Notes: generated by a model not told the origin, from the sequence alone. A DNA stretch of 47,455 nucleotides from Tenacibaculum finnmarkense (GCF_900239185.1 NZ_OENA01000093.1:1-47455); one strand, 5' to 3'. Counted from the first letter of the stretch, positions 8,538 to 17,682 are shown. Numbers and translations: made by a program.

Positions 8538-9629
8538 ATGGCTAAAACTGAATCAATTTTAAACGAGAAATCAATCGATTTCTTAGCTAAATATTTAAAT
8601 AACGCTGCTCCTACTGGTTACGAATGGGAAGGGCAGAAAATTTGGATGGACTATTTAAAGCCGTATGTTGATGAATTTATTACTGATACTTATGGTTCTG
8701 CTGTAGGTATTATTAATCCTGATGCTAAATATAAGGTAGTTATTGAAGGGCATGCCGATGAAATTTCATGGTATGTAAACTATATTTCAGATGAAGGATT
8801 AATTTATGTGGTTCGCAATGGTGGTTCTGACCATCAAATTGCACCGAGTAAAATTGTAAACATCCATACTGATAACGGCATTGTAAAAGGAGTTTTCGGA
8901 TGGCCAGCAATTCATACTCGTAATAAAGCAAACGAAGAAGCGCCAAAACCTGATAATATTTTTATTGATACAGGATGCGCTACCAAAGAAGAAGTTGAAA
9001 AATTAGGCGTTCATGTTGGTTGTGTAATTACCTACCCAGATGAATTTCATATTTTAAACGGCGATAAATTTGTATGTCGTGCTTTAGACAACAGAATGGG
9101 TGGTTTTATGATTGCCGAAGTTGCTCGTTTATTAAAAGAGAACAAAAAAGAATTGCCTTTTGGTTTATACATAACCAATTCTGTTCAAGAAGAAATAGGT
9201 TTACGTGGTGCTGAAATGATTTCACACACCATAAAACCAAATGTAGCGATTGTTACCGATGTAACACACGATACGACTACTCCAATGATTAATCAGAAGA
9301 AAGAAGGTCTTTTAGAAATGGGGAAAGGTCCGGTAATTGCCTACGCTCCTGCTGTGCAGCAAAAATTACGTGATTTAATTATTGATACTGCTAAAGAAAA
9401 AAACATTCCTTTTCAGCGTTCGGCATTATCAAGAGCCACCGGAACCGATACCGATGCTTTTGCTTATAGTAACGGAGGTGTTGCTTCGGCATTAATTTCT
9501 TTACCATTACGTTATATGCACACAACCGTTGAAATGGTACATCGTGATGATGTTGAAAATGTAATTAAAATGATTTACGAAAGTTTATTAAAAATAGAAT
9601 ACGGCGAAGATTTTTCGTATTTTAAATAA
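8538..9629 (+). CDS. M42 family metallo-aminopeptidase
   Basis: A 363-residue cytosolic peptidase of the M42 (glutamyl aminopeptidase / FrvX) family, large self-assembling zinc or cobalt enzymes. Metal and catalytic residues are visible in family order: GHADEIS (His72 and Asp74), the shared Asp in ALDNRMGG (about 193-199), the catalytic Glu pair in QEEIGLRGAE (about 226-235), the metal-binding Asp in VTDVTHDT (about 250-257) and His in HTTVEMVH (about 333). The start ATG 8538 gives a typical N-terminus. It follows the acyltransferase by 47 bases and ends at a strong terminator, so it likely closes that operon. Probable role: trimming peptides from cytosolic protein turnover. Confidence 0.9.
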   Translation: MAKTESILNEKSIDFLAKYLNNAAPTGYEWEGQKIWMDYLKPYVDEFITDTYGSAVGIINPDAKYKVVIEGHADEISWYVNYISDEGLIYVVRNGGSDHQIAPSKIVNIHTDNGIVKGVFGWPAIHTRNKANEEAPKPDNIFIDTGCATKEEVEKLGVHVGCVITYPDEFHILNGDKFVCRALDNRMGGFMIAEVARLLKENKKELPFGLYITNSVQEEIGLRGAEMISHTIKPNVAIVTDVTHDTTTPMINQKKEGLLEMGKGPVIAYAPAVQQKLRDLIIDTAKEKNIPFQRSALSRATGTDTDAFAYSNGGVASALISLPLRYMHTTVEMVHRDDVENVIKMIYESLLKIEYGEDFSYFK

Positions 9630-9670
9630 ATTTCACTGTAGTATCTCTTTTGATAAAATTGATAAAAACA

Positions 9671-9707
9671 AAAATCCCTCTAAAATTAATTTTTAGAGGG
9701 ATTTTTT
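9671..9707 (+). terminator. Rho-independent terminator after the M42 peptidase gene
   Basis: The stem AAAATCCCTCTAAAA with TTTTTAGAGGGATTTT is followed by a T run. The TIR element starts 18 bases further on. Confidence 0.85.
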
Positions 9708-9724
9708 ATAACTATCTAATTTAA

Positions 9725-9955
9725 GAACCTGTTTAAAAATTAAATAAACTGTCAGTTCGAGTGTTTTTTTCCTTCAAAAAAAATGTATCGAGAACTTTTT
9801 AAATATCAACAGAACAGAAAATAATTCAAATTCTCGATACAATTTTAATTTCTTCTTATCATTAAAATCACTCGAATTGACAAAATGCTGGCAAATCAGA
9901 ATGCGATTTCTTATTTTTATGTGCTGTTTTTTCAGATGAAATTTAAACAACCTCT
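9725..9955. repeat. TIR element copy 2 with nested R module
   Basis: A 231-bp element with slightly degenerate ends: GAACCTGTTTAAA at 9725 and TTTAAACAACCTC ending at 9954. A complete R module (9750-9882, TGTCAGTTCGAGTG to CACTCGAATTGACA) is nested inside, followed by a short remnant of the caggatgcg module. The right end overlaps the TAG stop codon of the neighbouring TonB-domain gene (9954-9956). Together with the terminator at 9671-9707 this accounts for the whole gene-free stretch 9630-9953. Confidence 0.75.
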
Positions 9956-10595
9956 AAAACTCCATTTGAAAATTATAGAAAACATTTACTTTCTTTTCGT
10001 GGTGTTTTCCAGGAGTAAATCTTGGAAGTAACGATATAATTCTAATTGCTTCTTGCTCTAAAATAACACTGTTGCTGTCACAACTTGCCTTTATAGCATT
10101 TACATCGCCATTAATATCAATAATAAAACTTACATCTACAATTCCTTCTGCTCCATCAACATCCTTTAAATTATCATCAATATGACGGATTATTTTTTCA
10201 TTAAAATCATCAAAAGCATCGGTATTTCTTTGTTTTGACTTAAATAAAGGCACTTGATCTACTTCAGTGAAAGAAATTGATTTGTCACTTGCAACTATCG
10301 AAGAAGCTAAAGAGGCTAACTCTTCTTTAATTTTCGTTACATTTTTAGTATTTGATGTGCTATTTTTATCGCTTAAAATACTTTTTTTAGTGTAACTCTT
10401 TTTAGTAGCTCTTGATTTTCTGGCTCTTTTTACAGATAAATGCCTCTTAAAACCCGATACTTTACATTTATTTTTTACCGATATCTGATTAACATCTTCA
10501 AGGCCATCTTCTTGAGTAGAAAGACAAACTTTTTTATTTTGACTAAAATTTAACTGAAATGCTAAAAGGAATATCAGTAGTGTGAAATTTTTCAT
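9954..10595 (-). CDS. TonB C-terminal-domain protein, exported
   Basis: A 213-residue protein with a signal peptide (residues 1-18, ending LNFSQ), a basic Lys/Arg/Ser-rich middle (about 50-85) and a C-terminal TonB-type domain (about 120-213). The domain shows GIVDVSFIIDINGDVNAI, the LEQEAIRIISLLPRFTPGK core and a final NVFYNFQMEF strand. Such solitary TonB_C proteins are common in Bacteroidota. Unlike true TonB, this one has no Pro-rich spanning region and appears released into the periplasm rather than anchored. Partner unknown. Its TAG stop is formed by the end of the TIR element, so insertion may have trimmed the last residues. Confidence 0.75.
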   Translation of the reverse strand: MKNFTLLIFLLAFQLNFSQNKKVCLSTQEDGLEDVNQISVKNKCKVSGFKRHLSVKRARKSRATKKSYTKKSILSDKNSTSNTKNVTKIKEELASLASSIVASDKSISFTEVDQVPLFKSKQRNTDAFDDFNEKIIRHIDDNLKDVDGAEGIVDVSFIIDINGDVNAIKASCDSNSVILEQEAIRIISLLPRFTPGKHHEKKVNVFYNFQMEF

Positions 10596-10706
10596 AAAAA
10601 TAATAATAATAATTTAATTTTTTCTTTATCACTTTTTTGACACTATTTATATCGTTAAGTCACACATTTTCAGAACTTAAATTAAATAAATGTTATTAAA
10701 CGGTTA

Positions 10707-12128
10707 TTATAAAAAATAATCATCTTTAAAACCGATTAAATAAAGCTTGTTTTGCGCTCTGGTAACTGCGGTATATAACCAGCGTAAATATTCAACACTT
10801 GGTCCGTCGGGTAAATACGGCTGTTCTATAAAAACCGTATTCCACTGCCCTCCTTGCGATTTATGACAGGTCATCGCATAAGAAAATTTTACTTGAAGCG
10901 CATTAAAATACTTATTCTTCTTTACCTCTAAAAACTGCTTGTATTTCGTTTGATCGGCAAAATCTTCTTTTACAGCTTCGTATAACTTATTCGATTGCTC
11001 GTAGGTTAAAGACGGGCTTTCACTCGATAGCGTATCTAACAATAAAACCGTTTCAAAATTTGGAATATCAGGATAATCAATCATGCGAACCTCTACCTCA
11101 GCAAACTTAAAACCGTATAATTCTTTAATCGAATTGATACGCATTACCTCGCAAATATCACCGTTGGCTATAAAACCTGCCGATGACGATTCTTTTAGCC
11201 AGAAATAATTATTTTTAACAACCATTACATAATCGCCAGTAGAAATTTCATTTTCTTGCCCTCTAATTTCCGTTCTAATTTGATTATTATACTGATTCGC
11301 TCTTTTATTTGAACGTACAATAAAAGCGGTATCTTCTACCCCAACATCGCCATCATACGCCGATGTAATAGCATCTTGAATATCGTAACTATCCTCTAGT
11401 CGGATAATATCAGGATATTTAACATCAAACTGAAAATCGGAAGCACCATATTGTATTAACATACGCAAATCCGTGGCATTTGCTAAAATCCCCGAATTTT
11501 GTTGCTGACGTACTACTTCATCTAATTCAATTTCAAAAACATTTTTATCGAAACTATAAGAAAGCTTATCGGCATCTAAAGCAGGGCTTAGTGTTAATTT
11601 TACGGGCGGTAATTGTGCGGTATCTCCTATAAAAACAAGCTTACAATTTTTCCCTGAATACACATAGCTAATTAAATCGTCTAATAAAGACCCATTTTCA
11701 AACATTTTTGAATTCTGCTGGGCATCAGAAATCATAGAAGCTTCATCAACTATAAATATGGTGTTGCTATGCTTATTGGGCTGTTTTACAAAACTCATTG
11801 CGCCAGCCCCTTGTTTTTTAGAAAAATATATTTTTTTATGTATGGTAAAAGCTTTCTTTTTAGAATAGCCAGAAATAACCTTAGCAGCACGCCCTGTAGG
11901 CGCTAACAAAACAGCTTTTTTATTGGCTTTTTCTAAATTATGAACCACCGAACTTATAATCGTTGTTTTACCAGTACCAGCATATCCTTTTAGTAAAAAT
12001 AAGGCGTTATTATTGGTGTCAAAAATAAAATCAGCAAGTTTATTGAGTAATAAATCTTGCTTTATGGTTGGTTTATATGGGAAGCCTTTTATAACTTCTT
12101 CATAAAATTTAGACGCTAATGTTATCAT
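10707..12128 (-). CDS. RecD-like superfamily 1 DNA helicase
   Basis: ATP-dependent helicase of 473 residues. Walker A is GYAGTGKTT (about 47-55), Walker B with the SF1 signature is VDEASMIS (about 126-133), motif III contains GDTAQLPPV (about 167-175), and a UvrD-like C-terminal domain ends with CHKSQGGQWNTVF and the YTAVTRAQ motif VI (about 452-459). This matches the short RecD2/Dda-like helicases encoded next to rsmD-type genes in many flavobacteria. It lacks RecB and RecC partners and a nuclease domain. Start ATG 12126-12128, divergent from the next gene. Likely role: DNA repair or replication-fork processing (inference from family). Confidence 0.85.
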   Translation of the reverse strand: MITLASKFYEEVIKGFPYKPTIKQDLLLNKLADFIFDTNNNALFLLKGYAGTGKTTIISSVVHNLEKANKKAVLLAPTGRAAKVISGYSKKKAFTIHKKIYFSKKQGAGAMSFVKQPNKHSNTIFIVDEASMISDAQQNSKMFENGSLLDDLISYVYSGKNCKLVFIGDTAQLPPVKLTLSPALDADKLSYSFDKNVFEIELDEVVRQQQNSGILANATDLRMLIQYGASDFQFDVKYPDIIRLEDSYDIQDAITSAYDGDVGVEDTAFIVRSNKRANQYNNQIRTEIRGQENEISTGDYVMVVKNNYFWLKESSSAGFIANGDICEVMRINSIKELYGFKFAEVEVRMIDYPDIPNFETVLLLDTLSSESPSLTYEQSNKLYEAVKEDFADQTKYKQFLEVKKNKYFNALQVKFSYAMTCHKSQGGQWNTVFIEQPYLPDGPSVEYLRWLYTAVTRAQNKLYLIGFKDDYFL

Positions 12129-12195
12129 ATCTTAAATAATTAACAAAGATAATTCTATTTAATCGATAAATATTTTAATGATTGAAAAAAAAGTG

Positions 12196-12203
12196 TAGAT
12201 TTG
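12196..12203 (+). promoter_or_regulatory. Promoter -7 element
   Basis: TAGATTTG fits the Bacteroidota -7 consensus TAnnTTTG, 28 bases upstream of the ATG at 12231. No clear -33 partner. Confidence 0.5.
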
Positions 12204-12230
12204 CTTATACTATATATAAAAACAAAAAAA

Positions 12231-12971
12231 ATGAATTTATTATTAATGATTTTAGCAGCTACTGTAGTTGCAATTCTTTTAGCTTACATTATCGTTAAGT
12301 TTGTGCCCTTAAAAGTCAGATGGTTAGTATCTATCTTATTATTAGTAGCATCAATTTTCTTAGCATTTAAGATTTATTCAGGTATTATGGAGCCTATCCA
12401 CTTTGCTAAAGAGAAAGAAGTTCGATACGCTAAAGTTATTAGCAATTTAAAATTAATTCGTGATGCCGAAGTAAAATACAAGCAAGTTAACAGAACTTAC
12501 ACAAACAGTAAAGATTCTTTAATTAACTTTATCGAAAAAGGACAATTAGTTTTAACACAAACTACAAATGTTGAAGAAAAAGTAGATAGAGGTGGTGGAA
12601 TTTTCGTTACTGTATCTAAAAAACAAGTTGATACTATTGGTTACGAAGCAGTATCTAAATATTTTGCTGGTAAAGACTATAAATCAATGTTTAAAGTTCC
12701 TGGAACCGACAAAGAATTTAAATTAGTAACAGGAAAAGTTGAAAAAGTTGCTGGTTTATTTGTACCTGTTTTTGAGGCGAAAATAGAAAAAGCAGTCGTT
12801 TTAAAAGGAATGAAAAAACATTTAATTAAACAAGAATTAGAAGCTAAAGAAACCGATCAAATTAAAGGTGAATTTGTTTCTGTAGGTTCATTAGATGACG
12901 TAACTACTGGTGGTAACTGGCCTCCGTCTTACGATAAAGCAGAAATTATGGCTGCTAACAAGAAAAAATAA
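12231..12971 (+). CDS. Conserved flavobacterial membrane-anchored protein, function unknown
   Basis: A 246-residue protein with two N-terminal hydrophobic helices (about 1-22 and 27-47), then an amphipathic segment (EKEVRYAKVISNLKLIRDAE) and a soluble C-terminal domain ending GGNWPPSYDKAE. I recognise it as a widespread conserved hypothetical of Flavobacteriaceae but know no assigned activity or Pfam domain. The helix-plus-soluble-domain layout suggests a periplasm-facing anchored protein. The frame is open back to a TTG at 12201, but ATG 12231 begins the conserved hydrophobic N-terminus and sits correctly behind the promoter. Head-to-head with the helicase gene and followed by a terminator. 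Confidence 0.8.
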   Translation: MNLLLMILAATVVAILLAYIIVKFVPLKVRWLVSILLLVASIFLAFKIYSGIMEPIHFAKEKEVRYAKVISNLKLIRDAEVKYKQVNRTYTNSKDSLINFIEKGQLVLTQTTNVEEKVDRGGGIFVTVSKKQVDTIGYEAVSKYFAGKDYKSMFKVPGTDKEFKLVTGKVEKVAGLFVPVFEAKIEKAVVLKGMKKHLIKQELEAKETDQIKGEFVSVGSLDDVTTGGNWPPSYDKAEIMAANKKK

Positions 12972-13000
12972 TCGAAAAATTCTTTTTTTCCCTAATTTTT

Positions 13001-13035
13001 AAAATCCATCCAATTCATTTTGGGTGGATTTTTTT
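13001..13035 (+). terminator. Rho-independent terminator
   Basis: ATCCATCC and GGGTGGAT form a stem around a loop of about nine bases, followed by seven T. Confidence 0.75.
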
Positions 13036-13075
13036 ATTTATGCGTTTATCAAACCTAAAAAGCGCTAATATATTT

Positions 13076-13083
13076 TACATTTG
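13076..13083 (+). promoter_or_regulatory. rsmD promoter -7 element
   Basis: TACATTTG matches TAnnTTTG, 50 bases upstream of the rsmD ATG. Confidence 0.55.
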
Positions 13084-13133
13084 CATAATTATTGAAAACT
13101 ATTAAATCATTTTAATTTTATCCTAGCATCCTA

Positions 13134-13691
13134 ATGAGAATTATTTCAGGAAAATATAAAAGCAGACGACTTTCTGCCCCTAAAAAATTGCCCGTACGCC
13201 CTACAACCGATATGGCAAAAGAATCGTTATTTAATATTTTAAACAACGATTATTATTTTGATGGCATTGCCGTGTTAGATTTGTTTGCAGGAACAGGAAA
13301 TATCAGTTACGAATTTGCCTCACGAGGAACTACAACTATTCATTCGGTTGATGCCCACTTCGGATGTATTAAATTCATCAATGAAACTGCTAAAGAACTT
13401 GATTTTGACATTAACACCTATAAAAGTGATGTGTACAAATTCTTAGAGAAAACAGGATTAAAATCGGATGTTATTTTTGCCGATCCTCCGTATGATTTTG
13501 ACCAAGATAAATTTTTAAAAATCGCCAATTTGGTTTTTGAGCGTAATCTGTTAAACCAAGACGGAACGTTAATTATTGAGCATGACAAGCACACCGATTT
13601 AACAGGTCATCCTAACCACCGTTACGACAAGCGTTATGGCGGAAATGTGTTTAGTTTTTTTAGTCATGATGAATCTTCTGACGATATTTAA
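13134..13691 (+). CDS. rsmD: 16S rRNA guanine-N2 methyltransferase, RsmD family
   Basis: A 185-residue Rossmann-fold methyltransferase that modifies G966 of 16S rRNA (E. coli numbering) during 30S assembly. The family signature is complete: N-terminal MRIISGKYKSRRL, RPTTDMAKESLFNIL (about 22-36), SAM-binding motif I DLFAGTGN (about 49-56), acidic residue VDAH (about 72-75) and catalytic FADPPYDF (about 115-122). Length is normal. It has its own -7 element and terminator-bounded neighbours, so it is probably transcribed alone. The repeat-rich restriction-modification segment begins five bases after its stop. Confidence 0.93.
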   Translation: MRIISGKYKSRRLSAPKKLPVRPTTDMAKESLFNILNNDYYFDGIAVLDLFAGTGNISYEFASRGTTTIHSVDAHFGCIKFINETAKELDFDINTYKSDVYKFLEKTGLKSDVIFADPPYDFDQDKFLKIANLVFERNLLNQDGTLIIEHDKHTDLTGHPNHRYDKRYGGNVFSFFSHDESSDDI

Positions 13692-13695
13692 ACAT

Positions 13696-13910
13696 TGTCA
13701 ATTCGAGTGATTTTAATGACTAAAAGGAATTAAAATAGTATCGAGAAATTTAGTTTGATTGATTTTGATGCTAAAAAGTTCTCGATACATTTTTTTGAAA
13801 GAAAAAAACACTCGAACTGACAGTTATTTTGATAATCCTTGTCAATTCGAGTGATTTTAATGACTAAAAGGAATTAAAATAGTATCGAGAATTACGAATT
13901 TTCGATATAC
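13696..13910. repeat. R palindromic module, 1.5 tandem copies
   Basis: The complete module 13696-13822 runs from TGTCAATTCGAGTG to CACTCGAACTGACA, the two ends being inverted repeats. A second inverted pair around TATCGAGAA and TTCTCGATA lies inside. A second, right-truncated copy follows at 13840-13910 in the same orientation. No open frame. With the terminator (13914-13945) and the F element (13975-14073) it fills the gene-free stretch 13692-14112. Confidence 0.75.
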
Positions 13911-13913
13911 ATA

Positions 13914-13945
13914 TAAAAGGCGAACCCTATAAGTTCGCCTTTTTA
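13914..13945. terminator. Hairpin terminator
   Basis: AAAGGCGAAC and GTTCGCCTTT enclose a short loop and are followed by T residues on the plus strand (A-rich on the other side, so it may work in both directions). Confidence 0.7.
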
Positions 13946-13974
13946 TTGTTTGATGATAATTTTGAAGATAATTT

Positions 13975-14073
13975 GGGCGTTCCCTAAAGGTCGGGCTTTA
14001 CGCACTCGCTCTTTTTATTTTTTTAAAAGAAAAAATAAAAAGGAGCTCAAACAATTGCTTCAATCCCTAACGC
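13975..14073 (-). repeat. F element, variant copy with swapped CCC/GGG flanks
   Basis: On the minus strand this 99-nt copy reads GCGTTAGGGATTGAAGC, then TTTGAGCTC, a U-rich/A-rich hairpin, GCGAGTGCG and AAAGCCCGACC, ending GGAACGCCC. Compared with the other three copies the core is the same, but the left CCCC has become GGG and the right CGGG has become GCCC. The outer ends GCGTT and AACGC are complementary. Possibly a structured RNA or mobile repeat; it could be compared with the Rfam flavo-1 family. Confidence 0.7.
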
Positions 14074-14112
14074 AAAACAAGTAGCTATCAAATTTATTTT
14101 TCTATTACAAAT

Positions 14113-17100
14113 TTAAGAACCCTCAACAATAGCAATCTCATCAGCTGTTAAATCATATAATTTATACACCATTTGGTCTATTTCTTTTTCTAAAACGCTC
14201 GTATCAGATTCAGGATTTTCTTTTTTTATTGATAAAATTTTTGAAATGATATTTTTAATTGACTTCTCAAAATATTCACACCTTTTAATGGGGATTTTTC
14301 TTAATTGCTCAGGTTTAATATTCACATCTGAAAAATAAAAAGAAAACCAATAATTTATTAATGAAGAATTAAGTAACCCTAATAAAAATTTCAATGAACA
14401 ATTAGCTTCATTTTTTAAAAAAACATTAGATAATCCAGTCCCATTTATAAATTTATCATAATCAATAGCACCAATTATTCTATTTGATAACTTAGGATTT
14501 CTAATACGTTGAATTAATATTTTAGGCTTATCATAAATATATGAAGGTCTTGGTCTATGAAGCCAATCACCATAACTCAAATATTCACCAGCCCAATTTA
14601 TACTATATTTTTTAATATTACCTCCGTAAAGTAATTTTCTATATGTTTCATTTATTTTACTTTCTGAAGTATATTCTCTTGGTTGGTCTTTTTTACCATA
14701 AGCAATTAATCCTTGCCAAATCTCAGTAAAATCACTTAAAACATTAACTGTATTGTCCAACTTTAAAATAAAATTAGGCATTTTTTTTAAAAAAACAACA
14801 TTATCTTTTGGATTAACAATCCAACTACTTTTATAATCTTTACTTATTATTTTAATATTACTATCTTTTGATTTTTCTTTACCAATTTTGAAAATAATTG
14901 TATCAACAACTGCTTCTTCAAAAACATTATATAGTGTTTCTGTGGAGAAAATAAAATTATGATTTAAAAGAATTTGTTCTCTTAAATTTTGAAAAGAGTT
15001 TAATTGTAACCAAGTATCAGGTGTTATAAATGTTAAAAATCCTTTTTTTGATAAAACGGTTATTCCTCTTTCTATAAAATATTTATATAATTCATGCTTA
15101 CCTTTTGATGATTTGTAATTTTTAATAAAATACTTTTTTTCACTAATATCACTTGGAAATGAACCATACGGCGGATTTCCAATAACAGCATCAAACCCAA
15201 TATATTTTCCTTCTTCCGATAAAACTTCGGGAAACTCAAAACGCCATTCAAAAGCATTATTATAAATAGCATTATTTACAATCTCTTCTTTTTCTTTTTC
15301 TGCATTTTCAAAATTTAATTTCGCTTTTTTTAATGCGTCTTTATCTTTTTTCGTTATTTTTTCTTGCCACTGCTCTTTTCTGTTAATTTCAGATTGCATA
15401 TTTTGTAAAACTCCTCTAGCTTTCGAAATTTTAGCAATAAAACTATCATCTAACGTACTTTTAAAATTATTTTTAACTTCATCAATAATTTCTAAAACCT
15501 CTCTTTTTCTTGCTTTACTGTTCGTTTCTTTATATTCGGCTACGGCATTTTTATAATCTGTAAAAGAATACTTTACATCTTTATTATTAAAGGCATCTTT
15601 TAAATCGTCTTCTAAATTAAAACGGCTAATTAATGAATTTCCGCATTTAATATTAATATCAATATTTGGTAAAGTTTGTAGGGTTTTTTCTTGGGTATAA
15701 TAGGCATTTTTTAAGAGTTCAATCCACAAACGCAAACGACAAATCTTAACAGAATTTGGGTTAATATCTACGCCAAACAAGCAATTTTCTATTAAATTTT
15801 GTTTTTCGTTAAACAGCGTTTTTTGTATGATAGCACTCTCTTTATTTGTCGGATTATATTCAAACAACAAGCCATTTTGTTGGTCGGTTATATACAATTC
15901 ATCATTTACAATTTCAATATCGCAACGTATAGAAATACCTTTATCATCGGTTAAAATACCCAATTCTTTTTTGATGATAATTAATTCGTTTAAAGCACTT
16001 ACCAAAAAGTGACCAGAACCCACGGCGGGGTCGCAAATTTTAACGCTATTTACAATAGTATTTAATCGTTTTAAATCATCAGTTTTAAAGAAACGGCTAC
16101 AATATGCTTGTAAATCTTCAAAAGTTTCAATTTGTTCATTTTCTTGTTCTTTAAACTTCTGAACAACCGTTCTTCTGATGGTTTCTTTACACATATACAT
16201 CGTAATATATGCGGGCGTATAAAACGAACCTTCTTTGTAACCGTTTATTTTTTCGAAAATTAAACCTAATACCGATGCGTTAATTAACGATTTTGTTTCT
16301 TGATTATCTTCAATTCCTTCTGTTCCATCTGTTGCAAAATCGTAGGCATCTAAAAACTCAAATAAATACGTTAATGTCGATATTTTTCCTTTTCGTTTTT
16401 TTCCTTTTGCATCTTTTAAAACTGTACCGCTGTAAATAGCAATTTCATCGTTATTTAACGCTGATATTTCAAAAGCTTCATTTTCTAACGTATTTCTTTC
16501 AAACAGCGAACTATTTAAGTACGGAATATCTTTGTATTTGTCTTTATACTTCGGATGTCTTTCGTTTATCGGTTTTGCTAAGGCAGAAAAAAACAAGTCG
16601 TTTAACTCATCGAAACCGTTTATAAATTTAGTATTTAAAAAACGATATTTTTCATTTTTTTTATGATAACTTAATAATTGCGATTCTAATAATTTTAAGA
16701 ATAAAACTCTGTTTACCCACGTTAAGCAGAGTTCTAAACCAGCGTTAAAAGCTTTATCGCCATCATTAGGAATACTTTTTACTTTGTGTAAATAATCTCT
16801 ATCTTCTAAAATTATAATTGAATTTTCTAAAAGCGAGGCGTAATCTCTATTTTTCTCTTCTTTTCTGCTGATTACTTTTTTACCCTTTTCTTTTACTTCC
16901 TCTAACCCGATGATGTGTAATAACTCGTTATAAAAAGTTTTATTTAACTGATTACTGTCGTTACCAAACGGAGTTCCTAAAATATGAACATCAGAAAATA
17001 TTTTATAGAGCGTGTTTAAATGTGCATCTGTTAATTTTTGAAAATTAGTTTTTGTAAAATTCAAGTGTACAAAAGGCAATTTTTCTTGTACTTCAGCGAT

Positions 17101-17682
17101 ATATTTTTTGGCAATTTCATTGTAGAATAATTCATTTTTAGTAGAATCTTTTAAACCGTCTCTAAAATTTTCATATTCTTTTATCAAGGCTTTATTTTTG
17201 AAGAAATAATTATAAAAATCTTCGCCTTTAAACAGATACCATTCATAGCCGTTTGTGGCAATTAAATGCTTAATACTATTGTTGTTGTTATCTAAACGTT
17301 CACGTAAATAGTATAATAAAAGTTCTTGTAGGGCTTTTTTATTAAGATTATCTTCTCTTAAAAACTCGGATTTATTACTTGGTTTTTTAGCTTCAATAAG
17401 CACGCTAACATCCGATTCAGGTGTCTTTTCGCTATAAATAGCCAAATCAATTCTATCTTTTGTATTGACATAGTTATTAGCGTAAAAAGTGTTTTTTAAA
17501 AACGATATAAAATGATGTTTTATATGTTCTTCACTTTCGTTATTGGTGTCGCTTAATTTTACGGCAGTTATACAATTTTGTAATTCTGATATAAAATTAG
17601 TAACATCTTTTCTTAGTGGTTTATGTTTTCGGTATGCAGGATTTAAAGCTGTTCTGGTATTGATCTTTTTCATAGAAGGCAC
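14113..17682 (-). CDS. Type IIG restriction-modification enzyme (Eco57I-like)
   Basis: Single-chain restriction and DNA adenine methylation enzyme of 1189 residues, a phage-defence function. N-terminal PD-(D/E)XK-type nuclease residues appear as RIDLAI with Asp79, then LIEAKK with Glu97 and Lys99. A helical linker follows, then the N6-adenine methyltransferase with SAM motif I DPAVGSGHFL (about 550) and catalytic motif IV NPPYGSF (about 833). A C-terminal TaqI-type target-recognition domain (about 980-1150) contains LLGLLNSSLINYWF. Nuclease, methylase and specificity are fused, so no partner gene is needed. ATG 17680-17682 or the ATG three codons later may start it. The gene stands alone between inverted repeat clusters, suggesting acquisition as a module. 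Confidence 0.9.
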   Translation of the reverse strand: MPSMKKINTRTALNPAYRKHKPLRKDVTNFISELQNCITAVKLSDTNNESEEHIKHHFISFLKNTFYANNYVNTKDRIDLAIYSEKTPESDVSVLIEAKKPSNKSEFLREDNLNKKALQELLLYYLRERLDNNNNSIKHLIATNGYEWYLFKGEDFYNYFFKNKALIKEYENFRDGLKDSTKNELFYNEIAKKYIAEVQEKLPFVHLNFTKTNFQKLTDAHLNTLYKIFSDVHILGTPFGNDSNQLNKTFYNELLHIIGLEEVKEKGKKVISRKEEKNRDYASLLENSIIILEDRDYLHKVKSIPNDGDKAFNAGLELCLTWVNRVLFLKLLESQLLSYHKKNEKYRFLNTKFINGFDELNDLFFSALAKPINERHPKYKDKYKDIPYLNSSLFERNTLENEAFEISALNNDEIAIYSGTVLKDAKGKKRKGKISTLTYLFEFLDAYDFATDGTEGIEDNQETKSLINASVLGLIFEKINGYKEGSFYTPAYITMYMCKETIRRTVVQKFKEQENEQIETFEDLQAYCSRFFKTDDLKRLNTIVNSVKICDPAVGSGHFLVSALNELIIIKKELGILTDDKGISIRCDIEIVNDELYITDQQNGLLFEYNPTNKESAIIQKTLFNEKQNLIENCLFGVDINPNSVKICRLRLWIELLKNAYYTQEKTLQTLPNIDINIKCGNSLISRFNLEDDLKDAFNNKDVKYSFTDYKNAVAEYKETNSKARKREVLEIIDEVKNNFKSTLDDSFIAKISKARGVLQNMQSEINRKEQWQEKITKKDKDALKKAKLNFENAEKEKEEIVNNAIYNNAFEWRFEFPEVLSEEGKYIGFDAVIGNPPYGSFPSDISEKKYFIKNYKSSKGKHELYKYFIERGITVLSKKGFLTFITPDTWLQLNSFQNLREQILLNHNFIFSTETLYNVFEEAVVDTIIFKIGKEKSKDSNIKIISKDYKSSWIVNPKDNVVFLKKMPNFILKLDNTVNVLSDFTEIWQGLIAYGKKDQPREYTSESKINETYRKLLYGGNIKKYSINWAGEYLSYGDWLHRPRPSYIYDKPKILIQRIRNPKLSNRIIGAIDYDKFINGTGLSNVFLKNEANCSLKFLLGLLNSSLINYWFSFYFSDVNIKPEQLRKIPIKRCEYFEKSIKNIISKILSIKKENPESDTSVLEKEIDQMVYKLYDLTADEIAIVEGS

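Noticed and set aside
13696..13910. Direct repeats that might be a CRISPR array
   Set aside because: Only 1.5 copies, palindromic and about 127 bases long, without regular short spacers or cas genes.
13975..14073. F element as a simple Rho-independent terminator
   Set aside because: It has a T-rich/A-rich hairpin, but the conserved flanks on both sides and its occurrence in both orientations relative to genes go beyond a terminator.
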